Assembly (NCBI GenBank): GCA_036852015.1
Contig: JAANDG010000077.1
Location: 186,001 to 250,000, forward strand
Length of the DNA: 64,000 nt
DNA from: Pelodera strongyloides
Taxonomy: Eukaryota > Nematoda > Chromadorea > Rhabditida > Rhabditidae
Direction of reading: 5' to 3'
This document shows positions 13,074 through 25,631 of the stretch, in pieces. The notes under the pieces are model-generated. The model searched no databases. It had not been told where the DNA came from and worked only from the letters and a program-made list of their open reading frames with translations. The position numbers and the translations under genes were made by a program. The stretch's first letter is position 1, and each line of letters opens with the position of its first letter.

Positions 13074-16000
13074 ACTTCTTAATACTCTGTGGTTGTGCCT
13101 TGCTACGGTAACCAAGGTTTTAGCGAGAATGGCCGTGTCTGCGTGTCTCGCCGGTCAGCACACTCTTTGTCTACTCTATGACTTCGCTAGAGGTCGCGAT
13201 TGCGTGTTACAGAACCTGTTCCTAAAGGGTGGCGTGCCAGTGTGTGATCCCGGTACTATTCGAGGAACTACATCAGTCTCTCATCTGTCTCTCTTATATA
13301 TCTCTCTTCTCTTCCTCTCTCTCTCTGTCTCTTTCTCTCTCTCTCTTCTCTCTTTCTCTCTCTCTTCTCTCTTTTTCTCTCTCTCTTCTCTCTCTTCTCT
13401 CTCTCTCTCTTCTCTCTCTTCTCTCTCTCTCTCTTCTCTCTTTCTCTCTCTCTGTCCTCATGGTATGTTTCAGTCTGCAACTTACAATACAACAATTGTG
13501 TGTACCGATTGACACCATATAAAAAAGCTGGGGGCGAAATGGGATGGGACTGTTTGTAAGATTGTAACTTAATAAATAAATAAATATTTTACGCTTCAAG
13601 AGCGTGCACCTTTGTTCAAGGGTGATACAATGCAGTTTCAAAGTGAGCTACTTGTTCCGCAGAGGTCCTGAGCATTTGGCGACGAGTTCCAGATGACAAA
13701 TTGCTTATAGTCTTCGGGCTAGGGCCAGGAAGGAGGCTAGGGACTTACTCTTAGTATTTTTAGTAAACCTTGCGTTCCCGAGAGCGCGGTAATTGATATA
13801 CAACTAGGTGTACGGGATAACAATCTACATTTGCAACATACGTCTTTTTAGATGTTCGAGCTTGAGCGACACACATTTTTTTTGCGAACTCCGCAATAAT
13901 TGTACACGCAAGTGTGTAAAGTTTGCCTCATTCTTTACACACGTTATCCTTATCTTTATAACGAGGCGTTTCGGTTTTTTTCGCAGTAAATGCGTGGTCA
14001 ACACCTTTTAGGGATGACTTTCTTAGTTTATTGGAAAAGTTGGGGGGGGGGGGGTCGCAGTTTTTTAATAAGCGTAAACGATTGGCGAATGTAACTTTTA
14101 TTGATGTAAATATGTTTACTTAAATGTTCATTCGTTGAACTTTGGTTTTCATAAAAAAAACGTAAATCCTCAACCTACATTTCAAGTATTTGATGAAACT
14201 TATATGGAACAAGCTAGGATATCTTACGTAATTTGGGTATTCCACGGGATCCAGTTGTACGAGCAAAAACTGCTTTACCGTCCTAGTTTTAGTCACAAGT
14301 GTATGAAAGAGGTTATTCGAGAGTTTCTCAGTATCTCTCTCTCTCTCCCTCTCTCTCACTGTCTGGCGGTTTTCCGGGGGGGGGGGGGGAGGATTTTTTG
14401 CCCATCGGATCGTCGGATCTTACAAAAGAGGCAGTGGATGTCGACGTCCCTGACCTCGTCTCTTGCCCATTCCGCGACCAGAGCCCGCACTACGTCTGCT
14501 CACGCGCGGCTAACCTCGCCGACCTACTTGTGCACACAAAACAACAAAACATAGCCTAGCGGATCCCTTTAGACAAAAACAGAGTTTGGGGACGGCGTTG
14601 TGAAAGAAATGGATGATGGTTCGACTACTCGGACTCACTTGGGGATTGAGTTTTTAAAGGGAAAGGTTGGGTAGGACCCCAACCGGGGTCCTTAGAAGTA
14701 CATCACTCGATATTACTAGGTCCATAAGGTAGTAGTGTACGAACTGGTTTGGATAAAGGTACCACAAGGGTGCATGTAAGAGCAGTAATTATACTTACCA
14801 ACTAACAAGTGACCGAATGTATCCAGTTTTTCCTTAGGTTTCTTTAGTTCTAGACACTGAGCTCTGAGCTATTTCCATAGACGGGCCAGTTCGCACTTTC
14901 GAAAATTTTATAACACATGTCATCAGAAATTACGAATTTAAGACATTGGAGATAAAGATTTGTGCGCTAATGACAAAAATACATACACCTGCCATTCAAA
15001 TTCGATTCTTTGTGTGTAATTTTCTCTTTTTTATTGGTCGAAACTTGGCCTTGGCATTGTGCATAGGTTTTTTTCCAGACAATCGTCTATGTATGTCAAT
15101 ATTAGTGGTAAATCGGAATTAAGAGAAGAACTAGAGAAATGGTCGTTTCTTTAAAATGTCTCTCTTTACTTTTCTCCTTCCGTCTCTCTCTCTCTCTCTC
15201 TCTCCCTCTCTCCCTCTCTTCTCCCGCTCTCTATCCCTCTCCCTTTTTCTCAAATTTCGAGGTCAATTCCCTGACCGGAAAACCAGTTATTCGGTAATAC
15301 CGTGTACAGTGAAAAAAGAGAAATATAATCGCGCGTGACAAGCCGGAATTACGCAACAACAGTGTAGATCCACATTCAGATGAGAATCCCGTGCCTGAAG
15401 GCCCGATTCGGTTTGGGTTTAGTTAGTTCGCTTTCTGGTCAGGAATAGCAATAGAGCACCTTGAATGAGTGGACTTGACTTGCCCGACTATGTTCATTCG
15501 TTTATTCTGAAACGAAATCGAACCTTTGACCTTCGACTTACCAGTCTGATGCTCTAGCCACTACACCAACCGATGACTGAACAGTGAACTATGATAATCA
15601 ATGTGCTTCTAGATAATGATGAACGAGCTCCAGTAATTCATTTCTTCGCAGTCGTTTTCTCTATTTACTATCAGTTTCGAGTTTCGACCGTATCTCAGGT
15701 CACGCTCAGTTCATACATACAATATCGTGCTCTCAATACCGTAGGCCACAACCGGTCCTGTCGCGCAACTTTTCATTTACTCTCGCTGAGTTGACTCTCT
15801 CCCTGAAAGTATATGCTAAACTAGAGTCTCTCTTCAGCTGTTCCTTCTGCGCTCTCTCGATGAGTACGTGCTGAAAAGGCATCATTCGCCATTTATCTGA
15901 CTGTAAATACGCGATTTGTTCGCTTTGTAAATAGATGCACTACTCTCATTTGAGAGTTGGAGAATAAACAAAGATTCACGAGCGGAGATTTTTCAAAAGT

Positions 16001-18412
16001 TCATTTTTCTAAGCGTTGGGACAGGGAGTGGCGATTTATAAATTAGGAAACTAAAGTTTATAAAATAAATATTTACATATATAAATAGTCTGTAGCATAT
16101 CCGTTTCTGTAAGAGCATAGCTAAGAACCCTAAACTCGGACTAAGTCCCAATTCCCTTGTCTGAAAGTCTTCTTTGTTTCCAGCACGTGCTCCTCGTCGT
16201 CTTCGGGCTAGGGTCAAAGGCTAGGGTCAATGGCTAGGGTCAATGACTAGGGTCAATGGCTAGGGTCAAAGGCGTGGGTCAACAAATATGGTGGATATTT
16301 TCATTTTTAAACTTTTATAGGTGATGCTCAAACCACCTCGATCTCTCCTACGTCCACACACTCTCCTGACCACCCAGGAGCCGCGGACAGACGAAAGTTC
16401 TCAGTACCTCAGAATGGGTAGGTATTCTAAAAACCTATTTTTTAAAGCAAATGTGCCCTGGAGCTGATTAATATGCTGATTTTTATAGCGTTACCCTGCT
16501 TTATGAGAAATAACGACGCAACGGTTATATATACTGATTTAACTCACTTTTCCTACAGTAAGACCAGGTGCTGGATTACCCGGTGACATCCTAGGAAGAT
16601 GAGGTAGCCCGCGGGGTTAATGCTTGTCTCAAACATAGATAACCAGACGGCTATCGCTGCCTGAGTCGACTTTCAAGGTTTAACATAAAGGAACAGTGAG
16701 CACACTTGTGCGAAACGTTTGCAACGTATCTTGAAAAATCATGAAATAAGTTCGATTTTGCTTGCTCAACACTGGGCTCCGATTCTCCTTTTATGGCCTC
16801 TTAGATATTCTAATTTTCGTTTCGTTCACACAAACAATTTACATAAGATTAATCCTGAAAATAAAACATATCATAGGGAATTCCGCTCACGTACGGAGCA
16901 CGAGCAGTACGATAACTATTTCTTTAACTTATTTCGACTATGTCTCTAATTTATCCCAGTTTCAGGGTAGAACGCGTGTTGCGATGCACAATTTGCAATG
17001 AGCGTCTGGAAGACACACATTTCGTGCAGTGCCCGTCTATTCCCGGACATAAATTCTGCTTCCCTTGCAGCAAGGACAGCATCAAGAAGCAGTGCACTGG
17101 ACAGGTATAGAACTAGTACTAATTGGGCCCATCTATACCGGTATCCTTTGTTAGCGCGATACCGCTAAGGGTTTCATCCGAGAGCCCTTTTTTCCAGTTG
17201 CCATCCTTATTATTACCTGTGTCATACCACTATGGAGTCATACCTTTGGCCATGCGCGGAATAACTGACGATAAACAATTACTAGAAAAATCACAGAAAA
17301 TTCGGTGTGTTAGTGTTTTCCTTCGTGAAGTAACAGAAATTACATAATTTTCTTCACAGTAATTTTCTCGTATGCATTATAATTATTCAAACGGTCGTAT
17401 TTTGTAACGACAAAATGTTTCTTTACAAATTTCATTGTCAGCCTAGATCATAGTCAGAATCAAAAATAATGGTACATTCAAGTAAAGTGAGCAATTTTCA
17501 GGAACTCTACTGCCCATCAGGCGAAAAATGCCCGCTCGTCGGATCTGCTATGCCATGGACATTCATGCCCGGCGAAATTGCCACCATTTTAGGTGAGCTA
17601 TTTTCTCGATTCTTTTTTTGTTGAAACCAGTTTTCCTTAAAGGGTCAGGCCCATTTCAAATGACCCCTATTTTTGATGATTCCATCTGATTCTCCATGTC
17701 AAATATAGTACGATGCAATATTTTTTAATTTTAAAGCGCAAAATTCACGCAATATTCAGCAATTTACTCCTGCCAGTCATACCCAACTATTTACCGCATT
17801 TGTCACGCGCCTTCGCGCTAATTGGGCAATATGCTCTATTGGGCGTGGCAATTGCGATATCGGCGAATCAGCGCGAATAGGCGTGCCAACTGCGATGGAT
17901 AGCTGTGTATGACTGCTCACGTTAAATTGCTGAATAATGAGTGATTTTTGCGCTTTAGAAAATTATTGCATCCTACTATATTTGACATGGAGAATCAGAT
18001 GGAATCATCAAAAATAGGGGTCATTTGAAATGGGCCTGACCCTTTAATATACCCTTGGTGAAGATTCTATTCATTGGGATCATTAACTACGTTAACACTT
18101 ATTATAAGACAATTCGTACAAGAGGAAAAGCCGTAGGTTCATTATCTAATTACCGAACAATTCGCCTTAGGGCCGCTAGCTAATTGCCGATCAATTCTCC
18201 CACAAATATCCCCAACATAATTTTTTCCTTTAGGCGATGAGATCGACGAGTTTAAGCGTGCCCGGGAAGGCCTTGGTCTGGGCACTCCCCAGCCTCCTCC
18301 CACCTCTGGGGGTACCCAACAGAACTCGCCCGCGAGCACCACCACCACCCACTCAAATACATCCTCCTCCGGGCAGTCGACAAACTCCACCCAGCATCTG
18401 CTTGTAAATTGA
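9875..18412 (+). CDS. IRF2BP-family zinc-finger/RING corepressor, 10 exons
   Basis: Encodes a 366-aa homologue of interferon regulatory factor 2 binding proteins (IRF2BP1/2/L), nuclear transcriptional corepressors. Exons: 9875-9923, 10250-10358, 11344-11440, 11793-11900, 12119-12263, 12504-12590, 16321-16417, 16966-17104, 17502-17592, 18234-18412. All junctions are GT-AG and keep frame (1101 nt with stop). The N-terminal C4 finger uses C21, C24, C42 and C45 and contains the family signature [12 protein letters not shown], followed by [16 protein letters not shown]. The middle (86-230) is Pro/Ser/Thr-rich with a basic QRKRE. The C-terminal C3HC4-like RING runs from C238 to about C287 (C238, C241, C253, H259, C262, C265, C281, C287) and ends in the family's [13 protein letters not shown] stretch; the last exon is low-complexity Thr/Ser/Pro. 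ATG 9875 is used because it is the first in frame after the acceptor. Intron 6 is 3.7 kb and full of repeats. Possible poly(A) signals AATAAA lie at 19219 and 19393. Family identity is very secure; the exact target genes are unknown. Confidence 0.93.
10383..10504. mobile_element. TTAA-type MITE, family B, in IRF2BP intron 2
   Basis: The left end is GTTAAGACTCGTGATTTGTGAAACG; the right end is CCACGTGTCACTTCGCTTTAA. It is about 120 bp and starts 25 nt after the donor of exon 2. Confidence 0.65.
10868..10927. repeat. (AG)n microsatellite in IRF2BP intron 2
   Basis: About 60 bp of AG units ending in a G run. It is the only purine-on-top tract in the first 16 kb; the others there are CT. Confidence 0.9.
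12701..12741. repeat. Degenerate GCCTAA tandem array
   Basis: GCCTGAGCCTAAGCCTAAGC and similar hexamers, the complement of TTAGGC. A cleaner copy in the other orientation is at 53651-53676. Confidence 0.5.
12762..12836 (-). repeat. tRNA-derived sequence
   Basis: On the reverse strand an A-box-like GACCATGGCTCAGG and a B box CGTTCGATTC have tRNA-like spacing. The acceptor ends do not pair well, so it is a tRNA pseudogene or SINE head rather than a working tRNA. Confidence 0.45.
12991..13072. repeat. (CT)n microsatellite
   Basis: Almost pure CT for 80 bp in IRF2BP intron 6. Confidence 0.95.
13279..13455. repeat. CT-rich compound microsatellite
   Basis: About 175 bp of CTCTCTCTT-type units with repeating T-T steps, giving a minisatellite-like periodicity. 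Both strands are open for about 100 codons only because of the repeat. Confidence 0.9.
15180..15242. repeat. CT-rich microsatellite
   Basis: CT run with CCCTC interruptions. A shorter CT and poly-G pair lies at 14334-14389. Confidence 0.85.
15513..15585 (-). repeat. tRNA-derived sequence
   Basis: Reverse strand: A-box-like TTGGTGTAGTGGCTAGAGC and B box AGGTTCGATTTC at tRNA spacing. There is no convincing acceptor stem, so it is probably a tRNA pseudogene or SINE head. Confidence 0.5.
16203..16282. repeat. Tandem 13-14-mer array (GGCTAGGGTCAAA)
   Basis: Six consecutive copies of CTAGGGTCAA(A/T)GG with small changes, ending about 40 nt before the acceptor of IRF2BP exon 7. Confidence 0.9.
16690..16890 (+). 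repeat. Dispersed repeat, copy 1
   Basis: About 200 bp starting GAACAGTGAGCACACTTGTG that recurs in inverse orientation at 52403-52620 with few changes across its first about 150 bp. It carries no domain I recognise. It sits in IRF2BP intron 7. Confidence 0.75.
17637..18047. mobile_element. Long-hairpin TTAA MITE in IRF2BP intron 9
   Basis: 411 bp from TTAA to TTAA. The outer 84 nt of each arm (starting TTAAAGGGTCAGGCCCATT) are inverted copies with only one mismatch, and the arms continue imperfectly for another about 45 nt. The GC-rich centre has no coding potential. It would form a stable stem in the pre-mRNA. Confidence 0.9.
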
Positions 18413-18435
18413 GTATCTGAAGTTCTATTTTACCC

Positions 18436-18565
18436 TTAAAGCGGTGTGACATGTGGTTTGTGAAAGATTTTTTTGTGCTTCACTCGGCATTTCCGGCACT
18501 GAGTGACGTATGCCCAGCATATAATACTGAGCACATTGTTCAGAAACCATGTGCCGTATCGCTTG
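18436..18565. mobile_element. TTAA-type MITE, family B, in IRF2BP 3' flank
   Basis: The left end is TTAAAGCGGTGTGACATGTGG; the right end is CCATGTGCCGTATCGCTTGG. It begins 24 nt after the IRF2BP stop codon, so it is probably transcribed in the 3'UTR. Confidence 0.7.
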
Positions 18566-20241
18566 GTAACATGAAGCGCAGCAACCTCTACGATGCACAT
18601 TTTTTTGACAACGATGCGCGCATCATAGGGTCGATGCGAACTTTAGAGTTGTTGCTTCGGTCCACTGATATTTCGATTACATTTAATATTCTCTATAAGA
18701 TCCAGTCTAAAACACACCAAATTGTGAACGTACGAGCAAATTTGTGTACTTTATATTTGCCTTATACTTTTTTTGTCGAATGCTTTATTTTGTTCCCAAC
18801 TCAGAAGGGTTTACTTGTTCCTTTTATTTTTTATATCTACAAATGTATATATGAAAGTTGTCTTTTTTCCTTCAGTTCTTATTAGTTCAGTGTGTGTTGT
18901 TTGGTGTCAAAGTGTTTATTGATTGTCATAAGACAGATTTATCGAATTACCAAACTACCGTAGTCCCACCCCCAAAAAATAGAATTACTGCCGCGCGCTG
19001 TTTCCCGGCCTCCTCTTTGGGATGTGTGATCTCTCTCCCCGGCCCCTCGCCCCCGCCCCCGCTATTTCTCCCCCGTTTTTGGCCCATCTATGTCTACTCT
19101 GTTCTCTCTCCAAAAAGCGTACTCTCTCTGTATCTGGAGCCAGGGATTCGGGTATTTTGTGTCCAGAGTACAGTAATTTTGTGTGTTGAATATTTCTACC
19201 ATAGATTTACCCCGGCCTAATAAAATTCAGCTTCCTTGTATGTGGTGTTTTATGCTCTTTGTATACAAAGCAGTGATTTGTTTTTCTATTAAGAATCGGT
19301 TTCTAGGAGTAGCACTTATTTTGGCGATTTTATTTTTTTTGTACCGTTGTTGTCCCATTATTGATTGATGTTTGAGTTGCATAGCAAGTTTTAATAAACG
19401 GTGATTTTTTTTTATATATTTTGTGTGGTGAGACATTATATAATAATATTGTGAAGAAGCATGACAGTTCAAAAGTGACTGTAATTCGACAGCATAACAA
19501 GCATTTTATCGAATCCTCATGAAGGTAAAAACAATGAGGTTAGACCCGTCTTTAGACAAGAGAACTCTGCGCGGGTCCCGCGCCTGAAACACACGGTCCG
19601 GACTGCGCTACCTTAGTATAAACGGAGTTTTTTTTCGTGAACATGTGGCGAGCTCCTGATGTACCAGTGTCGCGCGGCGCGCTCATGGCACTCCGTTGAG
19701 CACACCTCGCACCTAGCACCGCGGCATTTCCGGGCCCTTTCAAGCCAGCTGCTACGCTGCGCGCCACCGAGTTTCAGCAGGAAAAAACCTAGAACTGATG
19801 ATATTCTGCGAAACTCTTTTCTGTTAAAGTTCTATTTGAATTAATTATTTTCCACATTTGGAAGCACAAAACATATTATAAAATCCCTTTATTTTCTCAG
19901 TTTCATTCAAGAAATTTTGGCAATGCCGTGACGCACGTAAATGTGTAAGAACCCCTGCAAACTGCCAATTGAACTTATTAATAATTACTGGGTGGAGGTC
20001 ACTAAATTGCTCAAAATTGCCCACTAATTTTCTATGAATGAAAATGAAAACATGGATATTAAATGTTTTATATGAAGCTTATACTGTGATGATATTCTGC
20101 GAAACTGTTGAATAACAAGAAGTATTTATTCACAAAAGTCGAAAATGTTTTGATAATTATTGTGAAATCTTCTCACATTTTTGTAGTTATAACTATAACA
20201 AAAATAGACTTAGACTATATAGGTTTATGCGAGAAGATTTT

Positions 20242-20644
20242 TTAAAGGGACAGGCCCACGAGAAAAAAGTTTTCCCCAATTTACTTACACAGAATGTCCG
20301 GATTTTCAGAAATATTACTGTGAAAACCTTATTTTTTACATTCGGACAGGTACCGTAGTCAGCAGGGACAAAATACAATACGTTTTTACGGTTTATGTCC
20401 GTCCATAAACATTCTTTCTAATGGTTAAACGAATGAAGAGTACTAATACGATTACAACAAGGCGTTTCCAATGCTGCACTGTCAAAGCGCAAGATTCTGA
20501 CCACGGTACCTCGCGAGCAGTTTGCCGCGGAATAACTCTGTGAGTGCTAGTCGCAAAGAAAAGCGGCTTTCTCAGTAATATTTCTGAAATTCCGGACATC
20601 CTGTGATTTGAGGAAAACGTTTTTATCGCGGGCCTGCCCTTTAA
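20242..20644. mobile_element. Long-hairpin TTAA MITE
   Basis: 403 bp between TTAA sites. The left tip TTAAAGGGACAGGCCC matches the inverted right tip TTAAAGGGCAGGCCC, and the arms share the inner block TTTCAGAAATATTACTG. It is related at the tips to the element at 17637. Confidence 0.85.
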
Positions 20645-20888
20645 AACCATACTCAATTGCATAAAAATCTCAAAAAAAAAGAAAGACCAACCGGTGCATG
20701 ATACGAAATCGTGTATTCCCTGATACATTGTATTTAACCAAAAAAAGAAAAAAAGAACGAATGGCACTACCAAGCACGCTCTATTCATATATATCCGTTA
20801 CTAATAGTGTACGATAGTTTTTACTAGAGATATGTCCTGGGGTTCACTATGGGACGTGATACTCGAGTACTCTCAAACATGTTTCTCC

Positions 20889-21271
20889 TTAAAGCGAAAT
20901 ACCACCCGGTTTGGGGTTTTTTCACCAAAAATAGTTTGAAAAAAGTTATAAACGAAAATAAACATAAAAACACAAACAAATAAGGGCATCTTGCACAAAA
21001 ATGTTCTCAAACAACCATATTTTGCGATTTTGTATGGGAAAATTCGCTTCAGGCGATTTGCCGATTTTAATACTAGCACGGCCCTGGAAAAATCGAGGGA
21101 TGGCCTTTTCAAATGATCACGCATACCGCAGCATCCAAATGACGAAATGTTGACAAAATATTTTGAATTCGGCTAGTAAAACGGTGGTTTGAAAACCGTG
21201 GTCAACGCACGGTTGTTTACTCCTCCTCTTTTTGTATTTTTTTGTTGAGACCGACCGCTAAGTCGCTTTAA
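20889..21271. mobile_element. TTAA-type element with short inverted ends
   Basis: Begins TTAAAGCGAAATACCACCCGG and ends CCGCTAAGTCGCTTTAA, 383 bp. Only the outer about 20 bp are clearly inverted; the interior is unrelated and non-coding. Confidence 0.65.
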
Positions 21272-22910
21272 ACTGCTTCGGCTTATGTGGAATAAAAGTA
21301 CTAAACTGTTTATGACGAGAAAATTTTGAGCATTGGTGGCACGCCTACCTGATTACGCTAACAGGGGCTGTGCACATTCTCTCAACATAGATGCGCTGGT
21401 GACACACCAACGTGACACACCAGTGACACACCAACGCTAAACCGCGCCGCGCAGGTGTGGCGGTGCGCGGCGAAGAAAAAGTAGGTGTAGTTTTACGATA
21501 ATTTTTCCCAGTTTCGCCCAGTCTGCGCCAGGCTGTCGCCTGGCTTACGCGGCGCGGCACTTCCGCGCCAGGAGCTCGCCGCGCGCAGTCTTAGCTTCAT
21601 CAGTGACTACCTTTTGATGAGCGGTGAACATACTCATTTGCGTTTTTCTTAGGTATGGGGGACTGTAATGTGCGTAATGCTTCAAAAAATAAAGCTCGGT
21701 CCCTAACACAAACATCGCTTCGCAACAAATATATTTCTGCTCTCGAACTTCAAACCTTACTCGGGTCGTCATTCAACAAAAACTCTAGAACTATACAATT
21801 AAAGCTATATAATTACCGTAGGCGATTAACTCTCATTCTATAAGCTGATCTACGGTGAAATTACCCAAAAAATCTGTGGAAAACATGAAAATACTTTTAA
21901 ATTGAGTGGTTTAAACGCTATGATTTGGGGTATGTCAATTGCCGGTTTGGTAATATATATATTGTGAAAATCATGTGGAACACTAGACATACTAAATAGT
22001 AGTAAATAGTGGGTTTGTGGAAAGAAAAAAACTTGGGAACATACTGTTCATTTTTAAATTACTAGTTTATCCACGCCCACACGCCTACGCTAACAAAAAA
22101 ACGGGCTAGAATAACGAAATAAGCGAAAATGAGGCAAAAAACAAAAACAGATCTTTGGTATTAATAATAATTTACCACGCACACAGCCATTCAAATAAAG
22201 CAATGTAAAACAGTCACCGATACGACACAAAAACAGTCGCTAACCGGTCGTCATATGGATTCAACTTAAAAAAAATAACTGATCGCTGGACGGCCATCAA
22301 GTTTGGTGACTTTTCGAGAGGTAACTAGTCACAAAATGGTCGCCAAGCGGTCATCAAGTAATCTGGAATCACTTCACAACGTCGATTCATTGCTTTCGTC
22401 TCTAGACTCCACATGTCACGGCTTATTGAAACGTACAAATGGCGTAAACCGAGGCCAGTTTCGGAGTTTGAGTTTGACACGGACATGCTACCTACACATT
22501 ATGTTGGAATCGTAAACCAAAGAACCTATAATAGGTTTTATTGTTAGTTGTAGGTTAACATTGGGTTTCCATTGAAAGCTCTTAGGCGGGCTATCCTCTA
22601 TCATTTACTTTTAGGAAATATTAAATGTGAACGTGCGTACAAAATCTTGTAAACTGATTCCAACGCCGCCACGCATTTTTGCTATCGCTGTGCGCAGCTG
22701 CTAGTCTACCGCTACAGTTTCGCGCTCTTGCACTACAGTTTTGCGCCGCGACCCTGCCGCCTTATCAGTTTCCCCACGATAAACTCTACACTAAGGGTGT
22801 TCATAATTTGTAAATCTTCAACGCAGCTGTTTTGGTAGTCAAGGTCAAGAGTCATATAGACTCCTGATAATAGTAGGTCGCCACGATGCCTTCCGTTTTA
22901 GTTCTAAATA

Positions 22911-22932
22911 CCCCCCCCCCCCCCCCCCCCCC
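22911..22932. repeat. Poly-C tract
   Basis: About 22 C residues in a row. Confidence 0.95.
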
Positions 22933-23454
22933 GGCAGCGCAACTCAGCTTAATGTAAATCATAATATCTGGAACATTTTCAAAGATCACAACAGTATCCG
23001 TACATTGTACAGTAGCGTACGCCAAATGTTGAAATGTTGCATAATAACTCGTACCTTGTTTTCTGTTTTACGCTCCAAAATTAAACAAATTTTGAAAAAA
23101 TTGGTAGAAACTACAGTTAATTACCGCGCTCAAAGGTGTTATTTAAATTGGCGCCATTTATGAGAGGTTTCAGCTTGGTTTTATAGGAATTTATTGAAAA
23201 AATGGCTATTAATTAAGGGTTCTCTTGTAAATTAATAACAATGTTCGGGTTCGAATGGCGAACTTCAGGCGCAATAAAATTGAATGTAATAGTATTAGTA
23301 GATAAAATTAACTGTGTAGGCGCATAAAAAACCCCATTAACTCTAATGTACACTTTTTGAAAAGTAAGGTGTAATTTTATATAATAAATCAAGCTGTTGC
23401 GGTTGCAAGTTTATTCAAGGATGCAATATAGTGTTCAATATTTTTTTGCTTACG

Positions 23455-23610
23455 ACATGTTCCGCAGTGGTCCTGAGTCCTGAGGAGAGTAGATGACGAG
23501 TTCCAGATGACAAATTGCTCGACCTGTTCGGGCTAGGGCCGAGGGAGCGCCCGTGCTTAACCATTTACCCATGAAACGCTGGGTTCGAGAGACCTCCCTT
23601 TGTGAAAGGA
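23455..23610. repeat. GACGAGTTCCAGATGACAAA dispersed repeat
   Basis: Contains GTTCCGCAGTGGTCCTGAG, then the named core, then TTCGGGCTAGGGCC. The same three blocks in order occur at about 13645-13735, the core occurs inverted at about 47250-47330, and a diverged copy lies at 24361-24420. Confidence 0.7.
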
Positions 23611-24947
23611 TTTTCAAATTCAGGTGCAAGTTGAATATGGAATACACATTTTTGCTAGCGCACGTGTGACGCTCTGTATGTACTCCAGCGCCAAGCTTCT
23701 GTCGCTATATATGTGCAGGACAGAGGTGACGTGTGCGCGGCTCACACGCGGCCCTCTGATCGAAGAACGCATGCAAACCCTTCTCCCCTATCTACCCCCA
23801 TTTTAAAGTAATGTAAATAATCCCTAAAAAGTCACGCGTTACTCGTGATCTTTGATTTTTTTTCAAAAATAAGGCCCAAACAACTGTTCTGCACATTTTA
23901 TGCGCTCCTCGAGTAGTGCCGCAAATTAATGGTTTCAGTTTTTCTTTAAAGTTGAACGTTGTGAAAGTGCTTTCAAAATACTCGGTTCGAAATGTGCCGC
24001 AGTTCAAAACACACAAGTTACACACGGTGTTCGTACTCTTCTGCTGAGTAAAACTTTATTGGGACAGAATATTAAAGCTTTATTTGGAAAAAAGAAACAA
24101 TGTCAAAGGTAATCAAAATGAAAAGAGAGAAACACATACAGGCTGAGCACATTCAGGAGGCTCCGGTTCTCACGCTGTGCATAAAACATTAAGTTGAGCC
24201 TCTTCAAAGGATACAATTAATAAAGATGTTCAAAAATAACAACAGATTCGAAGCTTCGGATGTATGTTGAAAATCAGAATATAATATAAAGAGAGGAATT
24301 TACAAAAAAACCCAAAAAATTAGTACTTTACACAAAGTGGTTTCAATACAATGGTCCAAGCGTAGGACTGACACAGTTCTTGAGAATGGCAGGCGACGAG
24401 CTCCAGAAAATAAAATGTTTACTTGATGGTTTTCCTTCAATTATACGCAAGGTAAAATTTCAGAGAATTTTGCAAGGTTCTTTTTCTACAGACCTCTCGT
24501 ATAACTACCCATTTTTATGGGTCTTGTATCGGAGTCTTAGAGAGTTATTTTGATCCTAAGTGTGTGGACTTCACTCTACTTTTCAAATAGACGTCAAGAA
24601 AACTAAAATTCAATTGTCAGGTAGTTTCCATTAAAAAGCTGGACTATTTCAATACACCGCAATCATGTCTTTTTGCCATGTCTCAAATATAGATCCCAAG
24701 AACCGATGTGTGTAATTTCATTCAGGGTAATTACTGTGGCTAACATGCCTGGTACTGTAGTTGAACCTGGGAATAGTAGTGTTTCACATATTCTACTGCT
24801 TTTTATCAGGGTGACGATCGTTCGAAATAACTTTTCGATATGGACCTCAGCAAAACAGATGACGATTTTCGGATGACAAAATATTCAAAGTCTGCAGTCT
24901 TCAGTCTGGGACCGGGAGCATTATCTGGGTTGTGGATGGTGTCATGC

Positions 24948-25025
24948 TCATTGGCGCAATCGGTAAAGCGCCAGACTAACGGGCTAGAGGTGACTAGTTC
25001 GATTCCCACTAATGCTGTCAAAATG
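24948..25025 (+). repeat. tRNA-derived sequence
   Basis: A-box-like TTGGCGCAATCGGTAAAGCGCC and B box AGTTCGATTCCC at tRNA spacing, but a poor T stem. Probably the head of a SINE. Confidence 0.5.
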
Positions 25026-25631
25026 GTTACGGGCCTGTTTCCAACTCGGGTTGCTTCCTTTTAATCCTTTTGAACTATAATTGGTGCGGTTCCTCAGGAT
25101 TCCTTCTTATAGAAACAATTAAATTTTATATTATAACTTCTTATATAAATGGACAAGAGGACTATAGACAAGACATGTGTGGAAGCATACCTTAGAACAT
25201 AGGCATAGAAAGAGAAGTAAAATGTCATGTAATTAATACATGTGGTTAGTTTTTGCTGCGTGTGTTTCTATTTCTGTGGATCTTTAATTTATAGCCTTTC
25301 ATTCATACTCTCAATCAGGAAGCTTTTGCTTGTTTTCTGGTCTTTAGCCTACAAAATTGTTGTTTTTTATTTGCCTGCAGCTTCCATATAATTTTGTATG
25401 ATTTTTTTTACAATTTGTCAATTTTTATAGCAATTAGACGTAATAATAGTTTTATCGAAGTAAGGTTGATTTGAGAAACAAAATGGGTAATTGGCGTTTC
25501 AAATAGGCTTTCCAAAGTGTTGTCAAAAACTCATGGTGGTTCAAGATTAGCCTATTAGTTAACCCTGCGCCGATAGTTTAGTAGAAAAACACTCCAGTCA
25601 GCGTAAATAAAGAAACCTGCGATCATCCTTT

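Larger units (their letters stand above)
12591..16320 (+). other. IRF2BP intron 6, repeat-filled
   Basis: A 3.7-kb intron between the exon ending VQR and the exon starting GDAQTT. It holds two reverse tRNA-like sequences (12762-12836, 15513-15585), CT tracts at 12991-13072, 13279-13455, 14334-14360 and 15180-15242, a G run at 14379, a copy of the GACGAGTTCC repeat (about 13645-13760), and a tandem 13-14-mer array (16203-16282). No extra coding exon fits its phases. Confidence 0.7.

Noticed and set aside
12934..13512. 192-codon open frame and its reverse-strand Arg/Glu counterparts
   Set aside because: Open only because CT repeats lack stop codons. The same holds for the open frames at 2876-3437, 27768-28084, 43601-43916, 46715-47025 and 50582-50846.
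16559..16612. Possible extra IRF2BP exon after TTCCTACAG at 16558
   Set aside because: Reaches a stop in the phase set by exon 7, while exon 7 joins the RING exon at 16966 in frame without it.
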